From: Paenibacillus sp. HWE-109
Lineage (GTDB): Bacteria; Bacillota; Bacilli; Paenibacillales; NBRC-103111
DNA length: 64,000 nucleotides
Reading direction: 5' to 3'
NCBI RefSeq assembly: GCF_022163125.1
Contig: NZ_CP091881.1
Span: 5,580,001-5,644,000, forward strand
Below are positions 34,735 to 44,234 of this stretch, one piece after another; within the stretch, counting starts at the first letter, position 1, and each line of letters begins with the position of its first letter. The position numbers and the translations under genes are program-made. The notes beneath the pieces are model-generated. The model did not search any database, was not told where the DNA came from, and was given only the letters and a program-made list of their open reading frames with translations.

Positions 34735-35910
34735 TCATTCTAGTGTTCGCAGCCAATCTCCTATTCGTCTTGCCGCTTCCAGCAACCTAGCTTCATCCTG
34801 TACCAAAGCGATACGTACAAAGCCTTCACCTTCCGCTCCGAAAGCGTCTCCAGGAATAACGACAACACCAGCGTGATAAAGCATTTCCCGGGAAATTTGT
34901 CGAGATGTCCACCCTTTTGGAATAGCGGCCCAAATAAACATCGTGGCCTTAGGAGGTGTGATCTTCCAGCCTGCATCTTCAAGTGCGGTGATGAAGACAT
35001 CACGTCTTCTCTGATAAACATCGGCAACAGAATGATCATGTTCCATATCTTCCTGTAATGCTGCAATTCCAGCCGCTTGAATAGCCCCCCAGACACCATA
35101 ATCAATATTTGATTTCAGTGTCTTCAAAGCTTTCACAGCGTCTGCTTGCCCGGTTAGGAAGGCGATGCGACAACCTGCCATATTAAAGCTTTTGGATAAA
35201 GAATGAAACTCAACTGCAACCTCCTTAGCGCCCTCTATCTCTAAAATACTCATTGGCTTATAGCCGTCAAAAGCCATTTCAGAGTAGGCCAGATCATGTA
35301 CGACAAGCAAATCATGCTTCTTGGCATAGGCAATTAATTGCTCAAAGAAAGCACGATCTGCAACAGCAGACAGCGGATTGCTCGGATAGTTAAGCAGGAT
35401 GAATCTCGCCTTGGCAGCCACGTCTACTGGAATGTCTACTAATTGGGGTAAATAATTATGCTCTGCACGCAGTGGGAGCAAGTAGGGCTCAACGCCTGCC
35501 AGCACTAAACTTGCCGAATATATAGGGTATCCTGGATCGGGTACAATGGCAATGTCCCCTGGATCGCAGAGTGAAAGCGCTAAGTGAGCCAAACCATCTT
35601 GTGAACCCATCAAGGTTAGGATTTCATGCTCGGGGTCCAGCTGTACACCAAAGCGATAACGATACCACTTGGCAACCGCTGTCCGAAAAGCGAGACTTCC
35701 TTCCGATGTGGGGTATCCATAGTGGTCAGGATTTTGTACAGCTTCTGTGAATGCTTCAATGATTCGAGTTGACGGCGGCAGGTCAGGACTTCCTATACCT
35801 AAATCTATGACGTCTACCCCTCGATTCATAACCTCTCTCTTCCAATCTGCTACTTCCGAAAAAATAGCAGAGCCTAACTGACTAAGTCGTTTCGAACCTT
35901 TAATTGTCAT
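34735..35910 (-). CDS. Class I/II aminotransferase (LL-diaminopimelate aminotransferase-like)
   Basis: A 391-residue fold-type-I PLP enzyme. It has IDLGIGSPDLPP near the start, NYPSNPLSA, and SLSKSFNMAGCRIAF with the PLP lysine. Overall it is closest in style to DapL/PatA-type transaminases, but substrate cannot be told from sequence alone. ATG follows GAGGA. It stands alone, 95 nt after the DGQHR operon start. Confidence 0.85.
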   Translation of the reverse strand: MTIKGSKRLSQLGSAIFSEVADWKREVMNRGVDVIDLGIGSPDLPPSTRIIEAFTEAVQNPDHYGYPTSEGSLAFRTAVAKWYRYRFGVQLDPEHEILTLMGSQDGLAHLALSLCDPGDIAIVPDPGYPIYSASLVLAGVEPYLLPLRAEHNYLPQLVDIPVDVAAKARFILLNYPSNPLSAVADRAFFEQLIAYAKKHDLLVVHDLAYSEMAFDGYKPMSILEIEGAKEVAVEFHSLSKSFNMAGCRIAFLTGQADAVKALKTLKSNIDYGVWGAIQAAGIAALQEDMEHDHSVADVYQRRRDVFITALEDAGWKITPPKATMFIWAAIPKGWTSRQISREMLYHAGVVVIPGDAFGAEGEGFVRIALVQDEARLLEAARRIGDWLRTLE

Positions 35911-35968
35911 GGGTTAGTTCCTCATTATGTTGAATTCAATTAATGCCATTAACTAATAATTCATTAAC

Positions 35969-37072
35969 TTAGATAATACCTACTTGATGAACCAATCTGA
36001 TCATATAGAGTAAAAACAATACTAAAGCAAGGTAAGCGATTCCGAACTTCCATCGCGTTCTTGTTGGAACATCATAATAGCGTTCTTGTACCCCAAGAGG
36101 CGAGAAATCCACTTGCACTTGAAGTCCCAGGAAAAAACCAGTCTCTTTCTGCACGCGCTCTACCTTGACTAGGTGAACCTTTTTGATCATTGATTGCTGA
36201 GGCAAATACGCATGCCCCTCGAAACCAATCCCCTGCCAATGCATAATGATAACTTGTCTGCCTTCTCCAGCGCCTTGGATCTCTGAATACGTTGTATACT
36301 CAAGTTCTCGCGTATGGCTTTCCCCCGGAATCAGGTAACCTTGCTCCAGCAAATGGTTCGCTGCGAACTCAAAACGTGTAGAAACCGAAACAATTTCCTC
36401 ACGATTTCTAAATTTCACGTATTTCTTGTATAAATCCCATGCAAACATCGCCCAGATGACCAAGAAAATAACTTGATTGATATAATTTTTTAGATAAAAA
36501 ATAAAAACCAAACCGCCAATTAGTCCTAGCACCCATAACCATCGTGTTACTGCAGTTGAAATTCTGCCTCCGTCTAACGGATGAATCGGCAGCAAATTAA
36601 TCAAATTGAGATAGAACGACGCATAAGCGATTGCTACAAGGACGGGAGAATGCATATAAACACCTAAACCGAATGTTGCTACGCCGCCAAGTGTTCCCAG
36701 AATCGGCCCTCCGATTCCGATAAAAGCTTCGGTCGCCGCATCAGAAGGATTCTTTTTCATCGTAATGAGGGCGCCGAGGAACGGAATGAAGACAGGCGCA
36801 GATACCGGGAGCCCTTTGATTTTGGCTGCAAAGACATGCCCCAGTTCATGGATGAGAACCAAGAAAACAATGCCGATTACAAAAGGCAATGGGGCCAGAT
36901 AGGCGTAAGCCCAAATCGTGATGAACATCGAAATAATGGCTCCGCCGACTTTTCCAAACTTCAAGGCAGCCAGAAGCAGTTTGCCTTGTGATAGCAGAAC
37001 AGCGATAAAGCCGCCGATAGCAAGTGGTGATTTTTTGCGAGCCGGTGGTTTTTCTTTTTCTTCCAACCTCAC
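35969..37072 (-). CDS. M50 site-2 protease-family membrane metalloprotease
   Basis: A 367-residue intramembrane zinc protease. HELGH (in LVLIHELGHVFAA) supplies two His and the Glu; LNLINLLPIHPLDGGR supplies the third ligand. Several membrane segments surround them, with another at the very C-terminus after a cytosolic or external beta-rich part (about 235-340). Targets of such proteases are membrane-anchored regulators; here unknown. The GTG at 37072 lies one base after the ArsC-like stop; a longer frame to 37099 overlaps that gene. Confidence 0.85.
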   Translation of the reverse strand: MRLEEKEKPPARKKSPLAIGGFIAVLLSQGKLLLAALKFGKVGGAIISMFITIWAYAYLAPLPFVIGIVFLVLIHELGHVFAAKIKGLPVSAPVFIPFLGALITMKKNPSDAATEAFIGIGGPILGTLGGVATFGLGVYMHSPVLVAIAYASFYLNLINLLPIHPLDGGRISTAVTRWLWVLGLIGGLVFIFYLKNYINQVIFLVIWAMFAWDLYKKYVKFRNREEIVSVSTRFEFAANHLLEQGYLIPGESHTRELEYTTYSEIQGAGEGRQVIIMHWQGIGFEGHAYLPQQSMIKKVHLVKVERVQKETGFFLGLQVQVDFSPLGVQERYYDVPTRTRWKFGIAYLALVLFLLYMIRLVHQVGII

Positions 37073-37073
37073 G

Positions 37074-37439
37074 TCACCCCTTCGCCCATGCTTGCTCAAA
37101 CTCCGGCTCCTTAAATCCTACAGTAACCTTATGCCCGTCGGTAACGATAGGGCGTTTAATTAGTCGGCCATTTGAAGCCAGCAGTTCAAGCATCTGCTCT
37201 TGCGACATGCTTGGAAGCTTGTCTTTTAAATTCATCTCTCTGTACACTTCACCGGATGTATTGAAGAACTTCTTAATCTCCAAACCGCTGTCACTTAGCA
37301 GCTTAGCAAGCTCCTTGGCAGAAGGCGGCGTATCGAACAAAGGAATATTTTCGGTGATATCTACCCCACGGACTTTCAGCCATTTGATGGCGCTGCGGCA
37401 TGTCCCACATTTATCGTAACAAAACACTTTTACCGGCAT
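37074..37439 (-). CDS. ArsC/Spx-family thioredoxin-fold protein (YusI-like)
   Basis: A 121-residue protein with an N-terminal redox motif CGTCR (Cys at 11 and 14 in YDKCGTCRSAIKWL) and KRPIVTDG near the end. It belongs to the arsenate reductase/Spx superfamily. It lacks arsenic-operon neighbours, so a general thiol-redox role or Spx-like regulator is more likely than arsenate reduction. Its stop is followed at once by the M50 protease start, so the two are co-transcribed. Confidence 0.85.
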   Translation of the reverse strand: MPVKVFCYDKCGTCRSAIKWLKVRGVDITENIPLFDTPPSAKELAKLLSDSGLEIKKFFNTSGEVYREMNLKDKLPSMSQEQMLELLASNGRLIKRPIVTDGHKVTVGFKEPEFEQAWAKG

Positions 37440-37519
37440 GATGCGAAAACTCCTTTTATAAGTCAGATCTATTTAAAATTCTGGGCTAAATGTAAAGGAA
37501 AGTCAAGTTGTACCTAAAG

Positions 37520-37547
37520 AAAAACCATCCATTTGGGGACGGTTTTT
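37520..37547 (-). terminator. Terminator of the cobalamin operon
   Basis: Minus-strand AAAAACCGTCC / GGATGGTTTTT followed by CTTTAGG, just after the rluA-type stop. Confidence 0.85.
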
Positions 37548-37553
37548 CGCATT

Positions 37554-38495
37554 TTAGTTGTTTTTTTCAAGCCAAATTTGCAAAGTAAGCAAGTCAGTGG
37601 GCAGTGGAGCCAAATATTCCGTCCATGTTCGCGTGCCCGGATGCACGAAGCCTAGTTTATGAGCATGCAGGGCTTGTCGATCGAGCCTATGATTTACTTC
37701 CTCCGCAGCGGATCCCTGATCATACTCAGGCAGCGTATACATCTTGTCTCCAAGCAGCGGATGCCCCAAATGACGCATATGCACGCGAATTTGGTGGGTA
37801 CGTCCGGTTTCCAGCCAAATCCGAACTAAGGCGGCCTGTGCGAACTGCTGGACAACCTCATAATGGGTGACGGCTGAATAACCGTCTGGCCTTACAATAC
37901 GCACATGAGGCTGCTCAGGATCGCGATCAATCGGTTCATTAATCGTGCCTCTCGCATCCGCTACTGTCCCCCAAACAAAGGCCAGATACTCTTTTTTCAC
38001 CTGATGCTGGATCATCTGCTCCGAAATTTGTTGGTGCACATAGGGCGTCTTGGCAATCGCGAGAACACCTGACGTTTCTTGATCAAGCCGGTGAATCGGA
38101 CGGAAGCGGCAAGTAATCCCAGCTTGCTGCCAATGATGGACAACGCCATTGGCGATCGTATTCACATAATGACCATGCGTGGGATGCACGATGATGCCGG
38201 CTTCTTTGGCTAGAATGAGCAAATGGTCATCCTCATGAAGAATATGCAGAGGCAGATCCTGCGGCAGGATATCCTCGGACTCTTCTTCCTCCATCCGAAT
38301 CTCCACACGATCCCCGGCATTCACTTTAATGTTAATATACTGTCTGACGCCATTCACCGTGATTCCCTGCTCTGTCAGTTTAATGCGGGAAAGCAGTTTG
38401 CGGGAAACCATCAATCTCTTTTGCAGTACCGTTTTGAGAATAAAGCCCTCTTCCTCTGGCGGCACGATATATACTAAAGGTTCATAATAACTCAT
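37554..38495 (-). CDS. RluA-family pseudouridine synthase
   Basis: A 313-residue enzyme that isomerises uridine to pseudouridine in rRNA or tRNA. Catalytic Asp is in HRLDQETSGVLAIAK; ETGRTHQIRVHMRHLGHPLLGD is the second family block. The N-terminus (about 20-70) looks like an S4-type RNA-binding domain. Its ATG overlaps the adenosyltransferase stop by 4 nt, so it is translated as the last gene of the cobalamin operon, an unusual place. The target base is unknown. Confidence 0.9.
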   Translation of the reverse strand: MSYYEPLVYIVPPEEEGFILKTVLQKRLMVSRKLLSRIKLTEQGITVNGVRQYINIKVNAGDRVEIRMEEEESEDILPQDLPLHILHEDDHLLILAKEAGIIVHPTHGHYVNTIANGVVHHWQQAGITCRFRPIHRLDQETSGVLAIAKTPYVHQQISEQMIQHQVKKEYLAFVWGTVADARGTINEPIDRDPEQPHVRIVRPDGYSAVTHYEVVQQFAQAALVRIWLETGRTHQIRVHMRHLGHPLLGDKMYTLPEYDQGSAAEEVNHRLDRQALHAHKLGFVHPGTRTWTEYLAPLPTDLLTLQIWLEKNN

Positions 38496-39061
38496 GATTT
38501 GCGTCTAAACACCTCTGCACTGCGAATATAGGTGACATCCTCAATACCTTCACGGTGGTTGGCCGTGCGGGCAATCGTAAAGAAGAGATCTGATAGTCTG
38601 TTCAAATATCGGCGCACCTCAGGATTTATTTCTTGTGTGCGGGCAAGGGTAACAACGCGACGTTCCGCTCTGCGGCACACCGTTCGACAAATATGAAGGG
38701 TAGAAGAAACCGTTCCGCCCCCAGGTAAAATAAAACGGGTAATATCCGGGGTTTCTTTATCATATTGATCAATCCAGACCTCTAACGCATCAACCATTTC
38801 TGCTGTAACTTTATAAGGCCGCAGCTCCGGCTTCAATAATGCCAAATCGGAACCGCAATCAAAAATCTCATGCTGAATCTGCTGCAAATCCGGCAGCAAA
38901 TCGGGATACACCGCCGGGTCCATGAAGCTTATCGCTTGACCTACGTGACAGTTCAACTCATCCGTCGTTCCATAAGCTTCTACACGGTCATCATCTTTAT
39001 CCACACGGCCGCCTATCACGCCAGTTTGCCCTGCATCTCCGGTGCGCGTATAAATTTTCAT
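38492..39061 (-). CDS. Cob(I)alamin adenosyltransferase, PduO type
   Basis: Transfers the adenosyl group of ATP to cob(I)alamin, making coenzyme B12. The 189-residue protein shows the PduO N-terminal KIYTRTGDAGQTG ATP loop, RVEAYGTTDELNCHVG, and CRRAERRVVTLA near the C-terminus. ATGA overlaps on both sides join it to cobQ and to the rluA-type gene. PduO-type is distinguished from CobA-type by this motif set. Confidence 0.93.
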   Translation of the reverse strand: MKIYTRTGDAGQTGVIGGRVDKDDDRVEAYGTTDELNCHVGQAISFMDPAVYPDLLPDLQQIQHEIFDCGSDLALLKPELRPYKVTAEMVDALEVWIDQYDKETPDITRFILPGGGTVSSTLHICRTVCRRAERRVVTLARTQEINPEVRRYLNRLSDLFFTIARTANHREGIEDVTYIRSAEVFRRKS

Positions 39062-40668
39062 CGGATACCTGCCTCCCTGTTTCTCGATTTATATGGTTCC
39101 ATCATCTCATAAACGCGCTGCATATCCAAGTGACTTCGCACATGATCTGCCAGCCTGTCGAAGGCTGCTTCCCTGCGCTCTTTGAACCGAAGTCCTTCAG
39201 CAACAAGACCTAGTCCTTTCTGCTGGCGAATCCGATTAAGCCATGCTCTGCGGAAGTCATCATTGTGCAATATCCCGTGCAAATAAGTTCCCCAGACACG
39301 GCCTTCCTCGGCCACTGCTCCATCTTCATGCCAACTATCTGCATGGCCCCCTGAATTTTCAAGCGAAGTTTTAATCCGAAATGGGCTTTCTACTTCGTGC
39401 AAATAACGTGTCCGTCCCATATGAATTTCATAACCCTCAATAAGCAGTTCGTTAGGAGTTTCAGCAAAAAGCGTGCTGCTGCCATGCACCTGAACCGTTC
39501 GCTTCTCCGCAGTGAACACCGTTTCAGTCGGCAGTAGTCCGAGCCCGGCTAATTCAGGATGGTCCGATTCGTAGCCATCCGGATCGAGCAGCTTGCTGCC
39601 CAGCATCTGATAGCCTGCACAAATACCGGCGACCCAGCCTTTCTCCTGATGGACAAAAGCTTGAATACGCTCCGTTAAGCCCGATTCGTTCAAATACCGC
39701 AGATCGTCCATCGTATTTTTGCTGCCGGGCAGCAGAATCACGTCAGGTTCTCCCCAGTCAGCCAGATGCGTAATATAACGGAAGTGGACGTCCTTCTCTT
39801 CTTGCAGCGGATCGAAATCCGTGAAGTTCGAAAGACGAGGCAAGCGAATCACCGCGATATCCAATTGATCTGCCGTTTTGCCGCTACCATACCTTTCATT
39901 GCGTTTACTTTGCACTCTCTTCGAGTCCAGGGAAGCTGAATCTTCATCCTCGATCCCGAGCTGCGGCAAATACGGAATAACCCCGAGCACAGGTTTGCCT
40001 GTTCTCTCCTCCAGCCAATCCAAACCGGGCTTCAGCAAACTGACGTCGCCACGGAATTTATTAATAATAAAGCCCTTCACACGGTCTCGCTCTTCTGGCG
40101 TCAGAATCTCCAATGTCCCTACGATAGAAGCGAATACGCCACCACGATCAATATCCGCTACAAGCAGTACAGGGGCATCCGCCCAGCCGGCCAAGCGCAT
40201 GTTCACGATATCCCGGTCTTTTAAATTCACTTCTGCCGGACTCCCCGCACCTTCGAGCACCACCACATCATATTCGCTGCGCAGTCGTTTCAAAGCATCC
40301 TTCACAATGATTTCCGCTTGCGGCAAATACGACTCCCGATAGGTTCGCGCATCCAGATCAGAGAAGGGAACACCGTGAACGACAACCTGGGCCACCATGT
40401 CTTGTTTGGGCTTGAGGAGAATTGGATTCATATCCGTTGTCGCGAGGATTTTGCAAGCATCCGCTTGAACGCCCTGTGCTCGACCGATTTCTTTGCCGTC
40501 AAAAGTCACGTAGGAATTCAAGGACATATTTTGCGATTTAAAAGGGGCCGTTTGCCAGCCATCTTGAACGAGAATACGGCATATCGCCGCCGTTAGAATA
40601 CTTTTGCCCACGTCGGAGGCGGTGCCCTGGACCATCAGTGTGGCTGCTTGCACAGTCGCTTTTGTCAT
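39058..40668 (-). CDS. cobQ: Cobyric acid synthase
   Basis: Glutamine-dependent amidotransferase that amidates adenosylcobyrinic acid a,c-diamide at four sites. The N-terminal dethiobiotin-synthetase-like ATP domain has VQGTASDVGKSILTAA and FKSQNMSLNSYVT. The C-terminal glutaminase domain has AGICAGYQMLG with the nucleophilic Cys, and YLHGILHND with the His. 536 residues is slightly long, with a basic C-terminal tail. It lies 4 nt after cobD in the operon. Confidence 0.95.
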   Translation of the reverse strand: MTKATVQAATLMVQGTASDVGKSILTAAICRILVQDGWQTAPFKSQNMSLNSYVTFDGKEIGRAQGVQADACKILATTDMNPILLKPKQDMVAQVVVHGVPFSDLDARTYRESYLPQAEIIVKDALKRLRSEYDVVVLEGAGSPAEVNLKDRDIVNMRLAGWADAPVLLVADIDRGGVFASIVGTLEILTPEERDRVKGFIINKFRGDVSLLKPGLDWLEERTGKPVLGVIPYLPQLGIEDEDSASLDSKRVQSKRNERYGSGKTADQLDIAVIRLPRLSNFTDFDPLQEEKDVHFRYITHLADWGEPDVILLPGSKNTMDDLRYLNESGLTERIQAFVHQEKGWVAGICAGYQMLGSKLLDPDGYESDHPELAGLGLLPTETVFTAEKRTVQVHGSSTLFAETPNELLIEGYEIHMGRTRYLHEVESPFRIKTSLENSGGHADSWHEDGAVAEEGRVWGTYLHGILHNDDFRRAWLNRIRQQKGLGLVAEGLRFKERREAAFDRLADHVRSHLDMQRVYEMMEPYKSRNREAGIR

Positions 40669-40672
40669 GACC

Positions 40673-41767
40673 TTACCCTCGATTCATCTTGAAATCTGAC
40701 AGCATATTATGTAATCCGGCGATTAGCCGTTCATTGTCTTCTCGAAGTCGGATCGCAACTCGGCAATAACGTTCATCAAGACCTTCGAATAAAGAAGCAT
40801 CCCGAATCAAAATACCTTGCTGCCCCATATGCTGCTGAGCTTGCTTGACCGTAATCCCCATAGACAGCGGGAAGGAAAAAAGCAGGAAATTCACTTCACT
40901 AGACACAACATCCAGGCCTAATTGTCCTAGCTGTTGAATCAGCCATGTCTTCTCTTCTTTCAGCCACTGCCAACTTATATTCTCGTAATCCACATCATCA
41001 AGTACCGACGACCCTATACGCTGCGCCAAATAATTCACACTCCACTGCACTTGAAGCTGCTCTATCTGCCTGATCCAATCCGGATGCGCCACCATAAAAC
41101 CTAAACGTATGCCTGGGATCGAATAAAACTTGGTCATAGAACGAATTACAAATAGGTGTGGATTATTAGCGGCTTGTTGCAGCAGCGAATGATCCTGCTC
41201 ATTGGGCACAAACTCCATGAAGGCTTCATCAAGCACACAGCGGTGACCGCTCTGCACAAGCCCCTCCAGAACGGGCCCAGGTATAAGCTTGCCTGTCGGA
41301 TTATTCGGATGGCCCAGGAAGAACAGATCAACGGAAGCATAAGCTGCTTCCATATCTTGCTGCTGCAATTCGAATTGGTATTCAGGATGAAGCGGAATAT
41401 TGTAAATTTCGCCCCCGGATTTATGCACAGCTTCTTCATATTCACTGAAGGAAGGTCTGGCAAGTCCAGTAACCTTGGGCTTGAGGACTCTTGCCGTTAA
41501 ATCAATCAGTTCCGCCGCACCGTTCCCCACCAGAATGCTTTCAACCGGAATACTGTACTTCGCAGAAAGCTTGCTGCGCAGCTCGCGGACGGCAGGGTCC
41601 GGATATTTAACGATATCGCGCCAGCCCTCGCTTAGGATGGTCTTAACAGCCTTAGGCGGACCAAGCGGATTCATATTCGAGCTAAAATCCAGAAAGGCTT
41701 CCTTGGGTTGACCGAAGGCTTCCTCAGCGGTCCACAGATCCCCGCCATGTCCATAACGTTCGAGCAT
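40673..41767 (-). CDS. cobD: L-threonine-O-3-phosphate decarboxylase
   Basis: PLP enzyme making (R)-1-amino-2-propanol phosphate, the linker of the nucleotide loop. The 364-residue protein starts MLERYGHGGDL, has DFSSNMNPLGPP, LGHPNNPTGKL and SMTKFYSIPGIRLGF with the PLP lysine. The ATG at 41767 is 8 nt after GAGAGGAG; the frame extends eight codons further. Its product is used by CbiB, encoded two genes upstream. Confidence 0.93.
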   Translation of the reverse strand: MLERYGHGGDLWTAEEAFGQPKEAFLDFSSNMNPLGPPKAVKTILSEGWRDIVKYPDPAVRELRSKLSAKYSIPVESILVGNGAAELIDLTARVLKPKVTGLARPSFSEYEEAVHKSGGEIYNIPLHPEYQFELQQQDMEAAYASVDLFFLGHPNNPTGKLIPGPVLEGLVQSGHRCVLDEAFMEFVPNEQDHSLLQQAANNPHLFVIRSMTKFYSIPGIRLGFMVAHPDWIRQIEQLQVQWSVNYLAQRIGSSVLDDVDYENISWQWLKEEKTWLIQQLGQLGLDVVSSEVNFLLFSFPLSMGITVKQAQQHMGQQGILIRDASLFEGLDERYCRVAIRLREDNERLIAGLHNMLSDFKMNRG

Positions 41768-41805
41768 CCAATCTGCTCCTCTCATAACCAATAGGATGAA
41801 CCCAG

Positions 41806-42657
41806 CTAAAACTGTGTCAAAGTTATCAGGAGAACCCCGACTAACAAGACCGTTTCCAACAACTCATTCAAAGCGCCGTAGGTATCTCCTGTTAACCCTC
41901 CTAATTTGCTATTCATGTAGGCAGCGAAGATCCAACCGGCTATTAGCGTAACCAACATGTAACCGCAAACGATGATCCAAACTTTCGGATCTGCCAGAGC
42001 AGCATAAGACCCCCTGCCTAGCGCCAAGCTCGCAGTAATCGTAGTTGTAAGGAGGGCTACTAATAAAGAACAGCTGACATGCGACTTGCGCACACTGCGA
42101 AAAAGGCTGCCAAGCCCGCTTTCCTTGCGCGCATAAGGCCAGCCATAGATCGCCATGACCATGAACCAGCGGCTCCAAACCGGCACCAACACAATCAGAA
42201 AGCTTACGCCCCCTTCGTGACCAGCTATATGCAAGTCCAATAAGGAATAAAGAATTGCAAACTTGAGAAGCACATGCAAGACGCATACGATGACACCCAT
42301 CGCTCCAACCCGGCTGTCTTTCATAATCTCAAGCATCATCTCGCGCGGCCGATGACTCAGAATTCCGTCTGCCGTATCCATCAAACCATCGAGATGAAGT
42401 CCCCCCGTTAAGACGATCCACAGCCCCAGTAGCAGCACAGCCGCAGGCATCGGAGGCAGGATGAGACCCAACCCTTTGCCAGCCAGCAATAAAAGCAAGC
42501 CGATTACGCATCCGGCGAGCGGATAGAATACGACGCTGCGCCGAAAGACCCGTTCCGTATAATCAATTTGCACAGGAATCGGCAAACGGGTAAGAAACTG
42601 AAAGGCCGCCAGACAGGCCCGCAGCCAATCTAGAACAACCACACGAGCATTACGCAT
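41806..42657 (-). CDS. cobS: Adenosylcobinamide-GDP ribazoletransferase (cobalamin synthase)
   Basis: Membrane enzyme joining alpha-ribazole (phosphate) to adenosylcobinamide-GDP, the last main step of B12 assembly. Multi-span, 283 residues; QFLTRLPIPVQ near the start and the catalytic GGLHLDGLMDTADG motif at about 85-98. ATG follows GGGAGG. It overlaps the end of cbiB by 28 nt. Confidence 0.94.
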   Translation of the reverse strand: MRNARVVVLDWLRACLAAFQFLTRLPIPVQIDYTERVFRRSVVFYPLAGCVIGLLLLLAGKGLGLILPPMPAAVLLLGLWIVLTGGLHLDGLMDTADGILSHRPREMMLEIMKDSRVGAMGVIVCVLHVLLKFAILYSLLDLHIAGHEGGVSFLIVLVPVWSRWFMVMAIYGWPYARKESGLGSLFRSVRKSHVSCSLLVALLTTTITASLALGRGSYAALADPKVWIIVCGYMLVTLIAGWIFAAYMNSKLGGLTGDTYGALNELLETVLLVGVLLITLTQF

Positions 42658-43616
42658 AGCAATCCTCCCATCACTACGTAGCTGACGCCGTACAACATTC
42701 GGACGGCGTAGACAATATCCTGCTGCGTCCGCGGACGCAGCGGCCAGCCCAGGCGGGCTCGCTCGCTTGCCGCGCCGCCGTAGACGTTCAGCCCGCCAAG
42801 CTCAATTCCGAGTGCCCCGGCTACCGCCGACTCTGGAATTCCGCTGTTCGGGCTGGGATGCAAGTGCGCGAAGCGGCGGACCGCAGCCGCCGAGCGCTTC
42901 GCCGAGAGGCCCGGCTGAAGCAGGGCAACGAGGATCAGCAGGAGGCCGGTCAGCCGGGCCGGAATCCAGTTCATGACGTCGTCCCAGCGGGCCGACGCCC
43001 AGCCGAAATGACGGTATCTGTCATTTCGGTAGCCGACCATCGAATCCATCGTATTCGCTGCCCGGTACAGCATCGCGAGCGGCGCCCCGCCGAGCAGCGC
43101 GTAAAACAAGGGCGAGATCACCGCGTCGACAATGTTCTCGGCCACGGTCTCAACGACCGCACGCGTCAGTTCTTCCTCACCGAGCTCGCCTGTATCCCGG
43201 CCTACGATGTAGCCAGTGTACTTGCGAGCATCGGTGAGTTCGCCCTTGCGCAGCGGACGATAGACCAGATAGGCCGCATCCTTTAAGCCTTTGATAGCAA
43301 TCGTTGTAGAAATAAGCCAGGTACAAACGGCGTATCCAAGCCATTCATGAATCGAACGAGCAGCCAGAATCAGCACCATCACACTGCCGAAACTTACAAT
43401 GAGAGTTGACAGCGTAAGCATAATGCCTTTGGCCCGCAACCATCCAGGCGAATCGCTTTCTCTGCGCAGCATCTTTTCCATGCCGCGAATCCAGCGTCCG
43501 ATATGAATAACCGGATGGGTCGGCCAGTTCGGATCTCCGAGAATCCAATCTATGACTATGGCCGCAGCCGTCATGATAACGATCTCCTGCCAGGAATACA
43601 TCCACATCGTAATCAT
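42630..43616 (-). CDS. cbiB: Adenosylcobinamide-phosphate synthase
   Basis: Membrane enzyme that attaches aminopropanol (phosphate) to adenosylcobyric acid. 328 residues with several membrane spans; DWILGDPNWPTHPVIHIG near the start, VETVAENIVDAVISPLFYA, and RAANTMDSMVGYRNDRY are the family blocks. GC-rich compared with its neighbours around 42750-43150. It overlaps the cobU stop by 4 nt (ATGA). Confidence 0.94.
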   Translation of the reverse strand: MITMWMYSWQEIVIMTAAAIVIDWILGDPNWPTHPVIHIGRWIRGMEKMLRRESDSPGWLRAKGIMLTLSTLIVSFGSVMVLILAARSIHEWLGYAVCTWLISTTIAIKGLKDAAYLVYRPLRKGELTDARKYTGYIVGRDTGELGEEELTRAVVETVAENIVDAVISPLFYALLGGAPLAMLYRAANTMDSMVGYRNDRYRHFGWASARWDDVMNWIPARLTGLLLILVALLQPGLSAKRSAAAVRRFAHLHPSPNSGIPESAVAGALGIELGGLNVYGGAASERARLGWPLRPRTQQDIVYAVRMLYGVSYVVMGGLLCVMLVWLF

Positions 43617-44209
43617 CGTTCCATACTTAGCGACGACTTGCGTTCTTCCAGTCGGTAAGCGCTGCTTTTGATCTCAATCGGAATCCCTGCCGTGACCAGG
43701 AACACCTCATCACATACTTGGGCTAACCGCTGATTCATCCGCCCTGCCAAGTCTCGAAAGCTGCGACCTAGCGGATACTCCGGCACGATGCCGTCTCCGA
43801 CTTCATTCGTGACGAGGATAAGCGGGCCTCTGTAGGAAGCAACGGCTTCTGCCAGATCGTCGATCCGTGCCATCGCCAGCGCTGCCGCATTGGATTCCGA
43901 CTCATATCTAAGCAGCCAATTGGTCAGCCACAGCGTCAAACAATCCACCAGCACCGCAGCTTCCCCGCTTGCGCCGTTCGTATGAAGCTGCTGCAGCAGT
44001 TCCTGCAAGTCATACGGCTCCTCACGCGTATCCCATGGATAACCGGAATCAAGCCTTTGCTGCTTGTGCAGATCGACCCGCTCCCTCATTTCCTCATCAT
44101 AGATGTAGGAGGTCGCGATATATATCCCCTGCTTGCTGTCATGCATAGCAAGCTTCTCAGCGAACGAACTCTTGCCGCTTCGCGCGCCGCCTGTTACCAG
44201 AACCGCCAT
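43613..44209 (-). CDS. cobU: Adenosylcobinamide kinase / adenosylcobinamide-phosphate guanylyltransferase
   Basis: Bifunctional enzyme activating cobinamide to its GDP form. The P-loop VTGGARSGKSSFAE is at 4-17; YIATSYIYDEEMRERVDLH and LVTNEVGDGIVPEYPLGR are conserved family parts. 198 residues is slightly longer than usual because of the C-terminal tail. ATG follows GGAGG. Confidence 0.94.
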   Translation of the reverse strand: MAVLVTGGARSGKSSFAEKLAMHDSKQGIYIATSYIYDEEMRERVDLHKQQRLDSGYPWDTREEPYDLQELLQQLHTNGASGEAAVLVDCLTLWLTNWLLRYESESNAAALAMARIDDLAEAVASYRGPLILVTNEVGDGIVPEYPLGRSFRDLAGRMNQRLAQVCDEVFLVTAGIPIEIKSSAYRLEERKSSLSMER

Positions 44210-44234
44210 GGCGCCTTCGCCTCCTTCCTTTCAC

